From contig NZ_CP123585.1 of NCBI RefSeq assembly GCF_045277565.1, positions 62,001-126,000 on the forward strand: a stretch of DNA of 64,000 bases, given 5' to 3'. The position numbers and the translations under genes are program-made. This stretch comes from Aliisedimentitalea scapharcae (lineage in GTDB: Bacteria; Pseudomonadota; Alphaproteobacteria; Rhodobacterales; Rhodobacteraceae). A model generated the notes under the pieces. That model saw only the letters and a program-made list of their open reading frames with translations. It was not told where the DNA came from and made no database searches. Below are positions 1 to 8,524 of this stretch, in pieces. Every line of letters begins with the position of its first letter. The first letter of the stretch is position 1.

Positions 1-787
1 CATGAAGTCGTTCTGCCAAGGCGTCATAAACGAAGGCCGCGAGATCAAAACCATTTGGAAATACATCCTCTTTGACTGCAACAACAGCCCGGAACAGTTG
101 ATCAGAGCTCAGGAAATGGCTGCCGAGGCGGGGGTCCAGGAGATCCTATTCGTCAATACCCAACTAGGCCCCAAGTCATCCAAGGTTTTTTCTCTCGACG
201 AGATTCCCAAGGTCGACAATGGAGTCAAAGTCAGCATATCGGGTTACCTCAATAATTTTGGCGACACGCTCCATGGAATTGACAAGGCGCGGTTTGCCCT
301 TCTGCAAAACGACCCGGACGCCGCCGGGTCCCACCTTCTTTATGCAGCAAACATGATCCGACGGCGCTTTGAGGGAAGCGAGCAGGGTGACGTCCTGCCC
401 AAAGATTACCAGGCACTGATATACGAGATCCTGAATCTCGGCGAACACGACCTGCTCACGCCAGAGATCCGCTCAAAAATCAGAGCAAACTTTCATCTGA
501 TCGCGGGCAAGCTCGATATAGGTGCCCTTTCTGCCAAGGACCTCATCATCCAGTGGAAGTCGGAAGAAATTCTCAGGCTGGTCGGCTTGGTCTATGGGAC
601 GGACAAGCGCAGAATTTTCACCATCGTCAGTGAAAAGATGGAATATGGGTTCAACACCTTGGGAAGCAAGCTCGCCCTGCAGACCCTTTTGGCAAAGAAC
701 CGTATTATCAAGCGCAAGTCACAGAGAGTTCTCCAGCTCGCTCAGCGGCTTAATCAGCAACCCGGGCCTGGCGTCTCTGTCATATAA
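1..787 (+). CDS. Radical SAM protein, C-terminal part (cut by the left window edge)
   Basis: The frame is open from the first bases and ends at the TAA at 785-787, so the 5' end, including any CxxxCxxC iron-sulfur motif, lies outside the window. The visible start resembles the last strands of a radical SAM barrel: the stretch KYILFDCNNS, then a helix with AAEAGVQEILFV, is typical of strand beta5-beta6 in SPASM-type radical SAM proteins. About 190 further residues form a helical C-terminal part that I do not recognise. The substrate cannot be told. The assignment rests on a short fold signature, so it is moderate. The next gene lies about 105 bases downstream on the same strand. Confidence 0.55.
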   Translation, partial: MKSFCQGVINEGREIKTIWKYILFDCNNSPEQLIRAQEMAAEAGVQEILFVNTQLGPKSSKVFSLDEIPKVDNGVKVSISGYLNNFGDTLHGIDKARFALLQNDPDAAGSHLLYAANMIRRRFEGSEQGDVLPKDYQALIYEILNLGEHDLLTPEIRSKIRANFHLIAGKLDIGALSAKDLIIQWKSEEILRLVGLVYGTDKRRIFTIVSEKMEYGFNTLGSKLALQTLLAKNRIIKRKSQRVLQLAQRLNQQPGPGVSVI

Positions 788-892
788 CGGGCCGTTGTTT
801 GATCACGCATCTTGCACGTTCCGCCGGGTGGGTGCGCTTTCCCGTTTTGACATGTTTAATCGACGTATCAGCAGGTGATTGAGGTGAACAGG

Positions 893-3607
893 ATGCCAGC
901 GCATGGCACGGATTTGTTTTCGAACTTTTATATCGAGAAGAACCATTTTTTCGAAGTTGATGTTTTCCCCGACACGACATCGATCTGGGACATTGGTTCA
1001 GTTATCCCTGAGAAGAAAATGATTGCTGCGTATCCCGGATTGCCAAATCCAATGAGTTTTGATGCCCCGTTGGCGGGTTGGGCAATGCTTGATCCTTATG
1101 GGGTTCGCCTTCCGACCGGCAGTTGGCTTAGGGCAGAAGGTCTCTTCAATTCCGACCCGCAAATGGCCGACACACGGCTGACCACGCAGAATTGGGTCAT
1201 CAGCGCAGCCAAATTCTCTCTGTTAGGCACCGCCGAAGACGATGTTCTGGATGACACGACTGCCACCACCGGCAGCCATTTAGAAGGGCTGGATGGCGAC
1301 GATCTCCTAATCGGCAGCACCCATGACGACCGGCTCTCGGGGGATGCAGGGGCCGATACGCTGATCGGTGGGCTGGGTCTGGATACGCTGATCGGCGGCG
1401 AAGGGCATGATGTTATCTATGGCAGTTTGTCAGAGGGTTCTTCTGAGACGGATCTGGCTGACCGCATTCTGGCCGGATATGGCGATGATTTTGCTGATGG
1501 CGGCTATGGCAATGACCTGTTGCGTGGCGGTGTTGGCAATGACACGCTGCTGGGCGGGTTCGGGTCGGACACGCTGATCGGTGGCGAAGGGCATGATGTG
1601 CTGACCGGCTCGGCGCTCAGCGATGTGATCTTTGGCAACTCAGGCGCGGATTTCATCAATGGCGGGTTTGGGCATGATCGGTTGAATGGCGGTTGGGGCG
1701 CGGATCGGTTTTTCCATCTGGGAACTGCGGGGCACGGGTCGGACTGGATTCAGGATTATTCAGCCGCCGACCGGGACGTATTACACTTTGGCGGCGCTGC
1801 TACCGCAGACCAGTTCCAGCTCCAATTCGTCGAAACACCCGGAGCGGGTAAAGATGGGATTGCCGAAGCTTTTGTGACGTATCGCCCGACGGGTCAAATC
1901 CTGTGGGCCTTGGTTGATGGCCAGAGTCAAAAAGCGATCAACCTTTTGCTCAACGGTGAAACAATCACCCTGCCCGCGCCAAACAACGTTATGGTAGGCA
2001 GCCCCGGGGTGGATTCATTCATTGGCGGACCCGGCATTGATGTTGTCAATTACCAACAAGAAACGGGGCCGCATGGCGTATCAGTCAACCTGAGCGCTTC
2101 TGATAAAGACGTCGATGGAGTTCTGTTTGCCGCCCAAACTGCGACCGATACATACGGCACACAAGGCGAGCATCTCGAAGGCATCGAGACCCTGCATGGA
2201 ACACACCAGAACGATATCTTGATCGGTTCTGAGACCGACAAGCTGGAAACGTTTTATACCTACGGCGGTGCAAATTATATCGATGCCGGTGATGGTCATA
2301 GCCGGATTCATTTGCGCGGCGATCTGGACGGAACCGTTGTTAATGTGGGAACCAGTCACACAAACACCCGCGACGTTCTTGTTTTTGGGTTTGCCAACAA
2401 CGCCATTGAAACAACAGGTCACATCACGATCACTGGCCAGGGCAGCGCGGGATCTCGATTTCACCACCATCTCGTTTTTGAAGCGTTGCATGACGGAGTG
2501 ACTGTCAATCTCGGCGGAACCACGGGATCTGATCTGAGTGTCGCCTATGGCGCGACCTGGGCAGGCGGGAGTTTGGATTTTACCAAAAGCCCACATTTCC
2601 TCGAAGTGGAGGGCAGCCAGTTTCCAGACGTCATAATCGGTGGAAATCCCAATCACAATTATCTGGAATGGCTTCACGGCAACAAGGGTGCCGACACAAT
2701 TCATGGCGGAAGCGGTACCGATGACACGGTCGTTTATGAGTACGAAAAAGGAACAAAGGGGGTCTTGGTATATCTTGATGATGGCGGAGCAACATCGGGC
2801 CACAGCAAGGCGGCGCTGGAAGACGCCTATGGCTTTGCGGTGACGTCAAACGGCTATGCAACCGACCGATACGGCGATACCGATACACTGGTGAACATTG
2901 ACGATGTCAGGGCCACATCGAGCGACGATTACCTGGTCGGCAGCGCCGGGGACAATTCATTCTGGGGGTTGGCTGGCGATGATACGATCAACGGCGGTGC
3001 GGGAATCGACGCCGTGCATTATCGCGGCGATATCTTTTTCACTGAGGTTGGCGACCCCGCTCTGACAACATCTGGTATCACTGCAAACCTGTTCTTGGGT
3101 ACCGTCTCCAATGATGGGTACAGCGGTACAGATACGCTGATCAATATTGAAAACCTCTTTGCCACGGACCACGCAGATCGTGTCATCGGCAACAATGCAG
3201 ACAATCGGTTGCGCGGCTATTCGGGGCACGATCATCTTTCAGGCCTGCGAGGCAATGATACGCTGATTGGCGACGGGGGCAACGACACTCTGGATGGCCT
3301 GGAAGGCAATGACGTTCTGATCGGCCTGACCGGAAATGACAGTCTCGCCGGTGGTTCAGGCAGAGATACCTTTGATTTCGACGTCCTGATGGGCGATGAC
3401 GTGATTGCAGATTTTGAAATAGATCTGGACCGACTGAGGTTCACCACGGCGCTCGCAGGTGATCAATCTGTGAATGACATCGCACAAAATGCAGAACTGA
3501 CGTCACGAGGTTTGGAAATTACCTTTGACGGGAATGGGAGTCTCCTTCTTGTCGGGCTGACTCTGACCGACCCGTTGGAGTTGGCCGATCGCATATTCTT
3601 GTTTTAG
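893..3607 (+). CDS. RTX-repeat calcium-binding protein, probably exported by a type I secretion system
   Basis: This is a protein of about 904 residues with no N-terminal signal peptide. It carries several blocks of GGxGxDxLxGG nonapeptides, seen near residues 120-275, 365-385, 590-610, 675-700 and 765-825. These are the calcium-binding beta-rolls of RTX proteins. The C-terminus (DVIADFEIDLDRLRF to the terminal hydrophobic FLF) resembles the uncleaved secretion signal read by type I exporters. No enzymatic domain is recognisable between the repeats, so it may be an adhesin or surface protein. I prefer ATG 893 because GAGG lies 8 bases upstream; GTG 875 is also open. No HlyB/HlyD-type exporter is in the window. 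Confidence 0.85.
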   Translation: MPAHGTDLFSNFYIEKNHFFEVDVFPDTTSIWDIGSVIPEKKMIAAYPGLPNPMSFDAPLAGWAMLDPYGVRLPTGSWLRAEGLFNSDPQMADTRLTTQNWVISAAKFSLLGTAEDDVLDDTTATTGSHLEGLDGDDLLIGSTHDDRLSGDAGADTLIGGLGLDTLIGGEGHDVIYGSLSEGSSETDLADRILAGYGDDFADGGYGNDLLRGGVGNDTLLGGFGSDTLIGGEGHDVLTGSALSDVIFGNSGADFINGGFGHDRLNGGWGADRFFHLGTAGHGSDWIQDYSAADRDVLHFGGAATADQFQLQFVETPGAGKDGIAEAFVTYRPTGQILWALVDGQSQKAINLLLNGETITLPAPNNVMVGSPGVDSFIGGPGIDVVNYQQETGPHGVSVNLSASDKDVDGVLFAAQTATDTYGTQGEHLEGIETLHGTHQNDILIGSETDKLETFYTYGGANYIDAGDGHSRIHLRGDLDGTVVNVGTSHTNTRDVLVFGFANNAIETTGHITITGQGSAGSRFHHHLVFEALHDGVTVNLGGTTGSDLSVAYGATWAGGSLDFTKSPHFLEVEGSQFPDVIIGGNPNHNYLEWLHGNKGADTIHGGSGTDDTVVYEYEKGTKGVLVYLDDGGATSGHSKAALEDAYGFAVTSNGYATDRYGDTDTLVNIDDVRATSSDDYLVGSAGDNSFWGLAGDDTINGGAGIDAVHYRGDIFFTEVGDPALTTSGITANLFLGTVSNDGYSGTDTLINIENLFATDHADRVIGNNADNRLRGYSGHDHLSGLRGNDTLIGDGGNDTLDGLEGNDVLIGLTGNDSLAGGSGRDTFDFDVLMGDDVIADFEIDLDRLRFTTALAGDQSVNDIAQNAELTSRGLEITFDGNGSLLLVGLTLTDPLELADRIFLF

Positions 3608-3639
3608 ATTTGCAAAGCACCGCCAGTCTCTGGCACGGA

Positions 3640-4503
3640 TCAACCATCCAAACAGTGTTTTGCAAACCTGACAAAGGCCTGAACCAATGGGTTCTCTCGG
3701 TTTGATGAATGATACAGACACCACAGTTCTGACACCTCGGGAACCTCTACGTCTGACAGGGTAACCAGCCCATCGGTGATACGGGCCAATCCAGGGAGCG
3801 CGGCCAGTCCCAAACCCGATTTTGCAGCCTGTACCAAAAGGTTCATGGAGTCGAATTGCGTCACGGTATCTGGGTTGGAAACCTGTTGCGAAAACCATTT
3901 GCGCACCGGGTGGTTTGTCAGCGTCCCTCCCGGAAGCAACCAATCTCCACCCTGGATCGCACGGCCCGACAATTTCAGCTTGGGCAGATAATTCGATCCA
4001 TGGACAAGTTTGTAATCCAACGGGCGTAAAAAGTGGCCAATCAAATCACCTGGCGGGTTGGACGACGGACGCACAGCGACGTCAAACCCTCGTTCCCACA
4101 TCTTGGCAAACTGATTGGATGTGTTGAATTCGATGTGTGTACCCGGATATTTTGCACGAAACTGGTCAATGTTTGGCAAAATGTAACAGGACAATATCAC
4201 ATCCGTCGTGGTTACTCTCAGCTTCTCAAATCGGGCCAAATCCAACTGAGACGCAATATTGTCCGCATGTCGCAGGGTTTCGCTGATCTCTCGGCCTTTT
4301 TCGGCCAGTTCACGGGTCAAACCCAAGGGTTCAAACCCCGATTTGGAGCGCGAAAACAACGGGGTTCCCAACCGGGTTTCAATGCGTTTGATAGCTCGAA
4401 ACACCGAAGAACTATCCCGCCCCAACCAGGCGGCTGCCCTGTCCAGAGTCTGTTCCCGGCACAGGGCAAGAATAACCAATAAATCTTCGCTGCTCAGGGG
4501 CAT
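3640..4503 (-). CDS. LysR-family transcriptional regulator, divergent from a cupin gene
   Basis: A 287-residue protein with an N-terminal winged helix (LAL to RAIKRIETRLGTPLFSRSKSG, residues about 8-50) and a LysR substrate-binding domain behind it. ATG 4503 is preferred over an upstream in-frame ATG at 4557 because the HTH then begins at the usual distance from the N-terminus. The gene is divergent from the cupin gene at 4644, and the shared 140-base spacer holds two inverted repeats. The cupin gene is therefore its most likely target, together with itself. The inducer is unknown. Confidence 0.88.
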   Translation of the reverse strand: MPLSSEDLLVILALCREQTLDRAAAWLGRDSSSVFRAIKRIETRLGTPLFSRSKSGFEPLGLTRELAEKGREISETLRHADNIASQLDLARFEKLRVTTTDVILSCYILPNIDQFRAKYPGTHIEFNTSNQFAKMWERGFDVAVRPSSNPPGDLIGHFLRPLDYKLVHGSNYLPKLKLSGRAIQGGDWLLPGGTLTNHPVRKWFSQQVSNPDTVTQFDSMNLLVQAAKSGLGLAALPGLARITDGLVTLSDVEVPEVSELWCLYHSSNRENPLVQAFVRFAKHCLDG

Positions 4504-4524
4504 AGGCGTTCGTGAAACGAGAGG

Positions 4525-4538
4525 ATGCAGCGCTGCAT
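4525..4538. promoter_or_regulatory. 14-bp perfect palindrome, candidate operator
   Basis: ATGCAGCGCTGCAT is a perfect palindrome 21 bases upstream of the LysR start at 4503. Its position suggests an autoregulatory binding site. That it binds this LysR protein is inference. Confidence 0.5.
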
Positions 4539-4568
4539 ATTTTCCAATTTCTCCCACTGGTTAGGTTT

Positions 4569-4594
4569 GCTGCCATCACCATCGAAATGGCAGC
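4569..4594. promoter_or_regulatory. Inverted repeat in the LysR/cupin intergenic region
   Basis: GCTGCCAT and ATGGCAGC form perfect 8-bp arms separated by 10 bases. The element lies midway between the divergent LysR and cupin genes, about 50 bases before the cupin start. Spacing and location suit a LysR activator site. Confidence 0.5.
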
Positions 4595-4643
4595 GGCGCT
4601 GATCGTTCGCTTCCTTTCCAACATCTGAAAAGGAATTCAGACT

Positions 4644-5063
4644 ATGACACTCAAGAACCTGTTCGTCGCGGCATCCCTCGTCGTTGTCGGCGCAACGTCC
4701 GCATTGGCGGATACCGGTCTGATGACCAAATTCGACGATATCAAATGGGCCCCGATCGAAGGCACCCCGATGGAAGTTTCGATCCTGTGGGGCAGCCGCG
4801 ATACCGGTCCCTATGCCATGTACCTGAAGATGCCCGGCGGCTTTGAAGTGCCCGAACACGCCCACACTTATGCCTATGAAGGCATCACCATTCAGGGCGA
4901 GTGGAAGCACAGCTTTGCCGGGGAATCCAAGGTCCTGCCGGTTGGTTCGCGCGTGGTTCAGCCTGGCAATGCCTTTCACGGAGATGCCTGTGTCAGCACC
5001 GAGGACTGTGTACTGTTCATCTATCAGGACGGCAAAGGTGACGCGTTGTTCCACAGCGAATAA
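4644..5063 (+). CDS. Secreted cupin-domain protein
   Basis: A 139-residue protein with a signal peptide (MTLKNLFVAASLVVVGATSALAD, cleavage after ALA about residue 22) and a single small cupin barrel. The motif PEHAHTYAYEGITIQGEW supplies His and Glu metal ligands, and a second His follows in GNAFHGDA. It is probably periplasmic. Two cysteines in the C-terminal part (DACVSTEDC) could form a disulfide. Similar short cupins are often found beside LysR regulators with no known activity. AAAAGGA lies 8 bases before ATG 4644, and a strong terminator follows. Confidence 0.82.
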   Translation: MTLKNLFVAASLVVVGATSALADTGLMTKFDDIKWAPIEGTPMEVSILWGSRDTGPYAMYLKMPGGFEVPEHAHTYAYEGITIQGEWKHSFAGESKVLPVGSRVVQPGNAFHGDACVSTEDCVLFIYQDGKGDALFHSE

Positions 5064-5091
5064 CACCTTTTCAATGCGTTTTACGAGTTTT

Positions 5092-5120
5092 GCCGCCCCA
5101 TGTTATTTGGGGCGGCCTTT
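5092..5120 (+). terminator. Rho-independent terminator after the cupin gene
   Basis: Perfect 9-bp arms GCCGCCCCA and TGGGGCGGC with a 7-base loop are followed by CTTTTC. It starts 29 bases after the cupin stop codon. Confidence 0.85.
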
Positions 5121-5130
5121 TCATGTCCGC

Positions 5131-5526
5131 TCACTTCTGGCTAAGCGATTGAGCGGCTTTGAGCGCGTCCTGCCAATGGGGCCCATGCACAGACATCACC
5201 TGGCCATCACGAGACACAAAGAAAATCGGCGGATAGGTCAGCTCCAGTTGTTGCGCAGCGATCCGCAGGATTGGATCACGTTCACCATAGACACCGACAT
5301 CGGGAACGTCGCGGGTGCGGGCGATGACGTTGTCTTCGACAGCAAACCCCAACGCCCGCCCCTCAGCCTGCACATCAGCCAGGTGATCGCGCTTGAAAGC
5401 CATACAGGGCGGGCAATCCTGTGCCCCATAGAAATGAAATGTGACCGGTGAATTCGCAGCAAAGACCGCAGACGTGTTCATGGTCAACGCGGTCAATGTG
5501 ATCGCGAGAAAGCTTCGTTTGTTCAT
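5131..5526 (-). CDS. Periplasmic thioredoxin-fold protein with a CPPC motif
   Basis: A 131-residue protein. A signal peptide occupies residues 1-23 (MNKRSFLAITLTALTMNTSAVFAA). Then comes a thioredoxin-like strand, the redox motif CPPC at about residues 38-41, and a cis-proline-like TYPPIFFV segment near residue 95. The CPPC pair and export suggest a small disulfide oxidoreductase or a thiol-disulfide carrier. It is convergent with the cupin gene and lies downstream of the SGNH hydrolase on the same strand, with about 47 bases between them. The partner is unknown. Confidence 0.75.
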   Translation of the reverse strand: MNKRSFLAITLTALTMNTSAVFAANSPVTFHFYGAQDCPPCMAFKRDHLADVQAEGRALGFAVEDNVIARTRDVPDVGVYGERDPILRIAAQQLELTYPPIFFVSRDGQVMSVHGPHWQDALKAAQSLSQK

Positions 5527-5573
5527 GGTTTCTCCAGTTTGTCGGCAAAAGCGGTTGGGGGTTGAGGTTCAGA

Positions 5574-6269
5574 TTATTTCCCTTGGGCCAGCAACGTCTC
5601 GACCCGATGAGCGATGGCAACGCCCAGGCGACGGTGGGTTCCTGCGGTCAGGTGCACACCGTCCCGCCCATCCGCCACCGACACCTGCCCGGCGTCAAAA
5701 ACCGACAGGTTCGCCCGTTGGGCAGCCGCCCTGTAGGCCGGTGCCAATTGTCGGGACAGAACCGCCGAGCGTGTATTGAACAAATGACCCAGCGCCCCGT
5801 CTTCTGGGTGGTGCAGGGGAGGCGGGACCACCAACAGAACATTGATTTGCGCTGTCTGGATCAGTTGACCCAGAGATACAGCAGAAGCCGCCACCTGTTG
5901 AGGTGTCCGGTTCAGCCCCGATTGCAGATCATTGGTCCCCAACATGACCACCACCAGATCCAATGGTAGATGTCGGCGAACCAACTCCGGAAGCGGGTCG
6001 GTTTTGGGGTTCACAGGGTATTCGAAATTCAGATCGCTCCGGCGACCGATGCGGCCCTCCTCGATCACCACCACAGTGGGGAGAGCCGCATCCACCACCC
6101 TGCCCCATCGCACGACGTCGCCGTGTCGGGGTCCGGATGCATTTGATCCCCAGGTATTGCTATCACCCAGCACCAATACGCGCTGATCTGCCCATCCGAT
6201 TACAGGCTGGAAAAGGATCGTCAGAATCAGAAACAGGCGTCGTACCATAAGGGAAATCCCCCGCAACAT
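5574..6269 (-). CDS. SGNH/GDSL-family hydrolase, exported
   Basis: A 231-residue protein with an N-terminal hydrophobic export signal (RRLFLILTILFQPVIGWAD). SGNH block I is VLGDSNTWG with the nucleophile Ser, the conserved block with Asn is MLGTNDL, and the terminal Asp-His pair is in DGVHLT. Family members hydrolyse esters such as acyl, acetyl or aryl esters; the substrate here is unknown. ATG 6269 has AGGA 6 bases upstream; ATG 6248 is an alternative. A close relative is encoded at 7834-8505 without the signal peptide. Confidence 0.82.
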   Translation of the reverse strand: MLRGISLMVRRLFLILTILFQPVIGWADQRVLVLGDSNTWGSNASGPRHGDVVRWGRVVDAALPTVVVIEEGRIGRRSDLNFEYPVNPKTDPLPELVRRHLPLDLVVVMLGTNDLQSGLNRTPQQVAASAVSLGQLIQTAQINVLLVVPPPLHHPEDGALGHLFNTRSAVLSRQLAPAYRAAAQRANLSVFDAGQVSVADGRDGVHLTAGTHRRLGVAIAHRVETLLAQGK

Positions 6270-6373
6270 ATCGCGTCCTAGATTAACCGAGCCCGCTGAA
6301 CCTTCGAATAAGGCACCTTTTGGTAACCATGCCCGTGCTGATCAAATTCGAGTGAGCTCAAGAGGCACCGATC

Positions 6374-7270
6374 CTAGTCGGTCACAGTTTCCACCAACCA
6401 ATCGACAAACTGGCGCACCGCACGCTTGCGCATAGCCGCAGGCGACCGGATGACGCGATAGAAATACCCAGGCAGCTGCGGCCCTTCGAGCTGGACCAGA
6501 TCCGCGTCAAATTCGGATGATTTGACAATCGTCCGGCTCAACAACGCTGCCCCGTGGCCACGTTTCAAGGCATCAAACGCCAGATTGTAAGCGTCAAAAC
6601 TCATCCGGCGGAAACTGTCGAAATTGGTCTGCCCTGCTTCACCAAACCAGATCTTCCAGGATGGCGCAATCAGGGCCGAGTTCTCCCATCGGACATCAAT
6701 CAGCCGTTTGGCAGTTAACGCCTCGATCCGGGGGGCACGATCAGGAGGCAACAGGCTGCGGCACACAGCCGCCACATAATATTCCTGATACAGCCCCAGT
6801 TCATCGGATCCATCCGGCGGTTTCAATCCATATCTTACGGCCACGTCGATTTCGCTGCCGGACATGTCTGCCACCGTTTCGGATGCATAGATGTTCAATG
6901 TCAGCGCAGGAAAAGCTTCATAAAATGCCCCCAGCCGCGGTTGCAGCCAATAGCGCGCGAATTCCCGGGTGGTCGAGATATTCACCGTGTTGGTGTCGAT
7001 ATTGCCATAGGTTTCCTCGAACGCTGCAGCAAGACTGTCCATCCCTCGGGTGATGTCGGGCAACATGCGCCCACCTTGATCGGTCAGCACGATATTGCGC
7101 CCCGATCTTTCGAACAGCTTGATGTCCAGCAGGTTTTCCAGATGACGGATCTGATGGCTGATGGCAGTGGGTGTCACCGACAACTCTTCGGCCGCCTCGG
7201 AAATGCTTTCCAATCGGGCAGCGGCTTCAAAGGCGCGGATCGCATTCAGAGGTGGCAAGCGTCGTTTCAT
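6374..7270 (-). CDS. LysR-family regulator, GcvA type
   Basis: A 298-residue protein. The first 60 residues are a typical GcvA-like HTH (PPLNAIRAFEAAARLESISE, then TPTAISHQIRHLE), and a periplasmic-binding-like effector domain fills the rest. It sits just downstream of the polyamine-type transporter operon on the same strand but is separated from it by a terminator at 7344-7379, so it has its own promoter. It may control that operon or the SGNH hydrolase genes on either side. Confidence 0.88.
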   Translation of the reverse strand: MKRRLPPLNAIRAFEAAARLESISEAAEELSVTPTAISHQIRHLENLLDIKLFERSGRNIVLTDQGGRMLPDITRGMDSLAAAFEETYGNIDTNTVNISTTREFARYWLQPRLGAFYEAFPALTLNIYASETVADMSGSEIDVAVRYGLKPPDGSDELGLYQEYYVAAVCRSLLPPDRAPRIEALTAKRLIDVRWENSALIAPSWKIWFGEAGQTNFDSFRRMSFDAYNLAFDALKRGHGAALLSRTIVKSSEFDADLVQLEGPQLPGYFYRVIRSPAAMRKRAVRQFVDWLVETVTD

Positions 7271-7343
7271 CTTGTCCTTTCATGACACGAACATTCGGGT
7301 CCAACAAAGTTGAAATATATACATGAAAGAGATGGATACGTCG

Positions 7344-7379
7344 AAAACCGCCGGGCCGTCCTGTGAACGGACGGCCCGG
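7344..7379 (-). terminator. Strong terminator at the end of the polyamine-type transporter operon
   Basis: Perfect 11-bp arms CCGGGCCGTCC and GGACGGCCCGG with a 7-base loop. On the minus strand they are followed by CGGTTTTCG. The element begins 10 bases after the stop codon of the small periplasmic protein gene. Confidence 0.85.
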
Positions 7380-7388
7380 ACTGTCAGA

Positions 7389-7781
7389 TCAATGGATATC
7401 GGAATAGGCAATGGTGACGGAGTCGACATTCACCAGATTCAGGAAATCCTTGTTCACCGGGTCAGCGACGAACTTGTCCAACGCCGCGCGGCCTGCCTCT
7501 TCGCTTTCCCAATATACAACCTCAATCCAGACGCCATCGGCCTGCAGAGCCACATGACGGTCTACAAATCCATCGTAATTGGCGCGCAGGTTGGCATTCA
7601 CGGTGCCCCCAGCGGCCGCTTCGGACATCGCATCGACCGATACACCGTCCTTGGCCTTGAAGGTCACATATTCGATGGATCCGGCTTTGCTCAGATCTGC
7701 GGCAATTGCAGCGTTCATAGTTCCAATGGCCAGAGCAGTCGCAAGGGCTGCAGACTTCAGGCCGGTTACAAGTTTCATCAT
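7389..7781 (-). CDS. Small periplasmic protein, dimeric alpha-beta barrel (ABM-like)
   Basis: A 130-residue protein with a signal peptide cut near AIAAD (residue about 29). The mature part has the pattern of an antibiotic-biosynthesis-monooxygenase-like ferredoxin fold: strand SIEYVTFKAKDG, a helix, strand FVDRHVALQADGVWIEVVYW, and a helix ending in an SVTIAYS strand. No catalytic residues are obvious. It is the last gene of the polyamine-type operon. A clear paralog at 17345-17731 sits in another transporter operon, so the protein is probably tied to transport or sensing of a shared class of substrate. Its function is unknown. Confidence 0.7.
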   Translation of the reverse strand: MMKLVTGLKSAALATALAIGTMNAAIAADLSKAGSIEYVTFKAKDGVSVDAMSEAAAGGTVNANLRANYDGFVDRHVALQADGVWIEVVYWESEEAGRAALDKFVADPVNKDFLNLVNVDSVTIAYSDIH

Positions 7782-7833
7782 GAGGTTCTCCTCCGTTTAC
7801 ATGATGGATGGGTTAAGTGGTGGTGAATTCGGT

Positions 7834-8505
7834 TCACAGATCGCGCACGATCCGGGCAATCGCCCGGCCAAGATCTGCGTGTTGGGTCTTGCTCAGGTGC
7901 AACCCGTCGATTCCGCGCACGTTGCCGACAACGGCACCTGCATCGAAACTTGCAATTCCGGCCTTGTCCGCAGCCGATTTCAGCGCCGCGCCCACGGCCT
8001 CGGATTTGACTTTTCCGCCTTCGAACATGGCTGCGAAATCAGGGTGTGGCATGTCATTGAGCGGCGCTGGAGAAACGACAAGCACCTTGGGCGCGTCATA
8101 GGTATACGCAACCCCACCCGCACATCCCTGCGCGACCTTCGCCACATCAATGATGGCGTCGGCGACCTCTGCCGCTGACCGGTTGGTGTCAGCCTTGAGA
8201 TCATTGGTGCCCAACGCAATGATTACCAGGTCAACAGGCATTTCCCGGGCAATCGCGGCAGGCAGCATTTTGGCACCGTTGAACATGTCCGCCGTGATGG
8301 CATTCCAATCCATCGCATCGTCCAGATTGGTGGCGCGCACAGTTAGCCCATCCACAGCGACGTCATATTCATCGCCCAATTCGGTGGCCATAATGCCCGC
8401 CCAGCGTTCATCGTCGCCATAACGCGACGAAGGGAATGCCTCCTGCACCCCGATCCATCCCCAGGTGTTGCTGTCTCCGTAAACAAGGATCTTTTTCTGT
8501 GCCAT
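7834..8505 (-). CDS. SGNH/GDSL-family hydrolase, cytoplasmic
   Basis: A 223-residue protein beginning MAQKKILVYGDSNTWGW, so it has no signal peptide. The SGNH blocks are GDSN (nucleophile Ser), ALGTNDL and the terminal DGLHLS with the catalytic Asp/His. Proteins of this shape are usually annotated as arylesterases or acyl hydrolases. It begins 19 bases after the stop of the transporter ATPase gene and is cotranscribed with it, which suggests that an imported ester-bearing compound is split in the cytoplasm. That link is inference. Confidence 0.84.
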   Translation of the reverse strand: MAQKKILVYGDSNTWGWIGVQEAFPSSRYGDDERWAGIMATELGDEYDVAVDGLTVRATNLDDAMDWNAITADMFNGAKMLPAAIAREMPVDLVIIALGTNDLKADTNRSAAEVADAIIDVAKVAQGCAGGVAYTYDAPKVLVVSPAPLNDMPHPDFAAMFEGGKVKSEAVGAALKSAADKAGIASFDAGAVVGNVRGIDGLHLSKTQHADLGRAIARIVRDL

Positions 8506-8524
8506 GATTGGCTCCTTTTGCCTG

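Noticed and set aside
2081..2803. A 240-codon open frame opposite the RTX gene
   Set aside because: It is a shadow of the repeat-rich RTX coding sequence.
1260..3400. Regular short repeats as a possible CRISPR array
   Set aside because: The repeats are in-frame nonapeptide codons of an RTX protein, with no constant spacer length.
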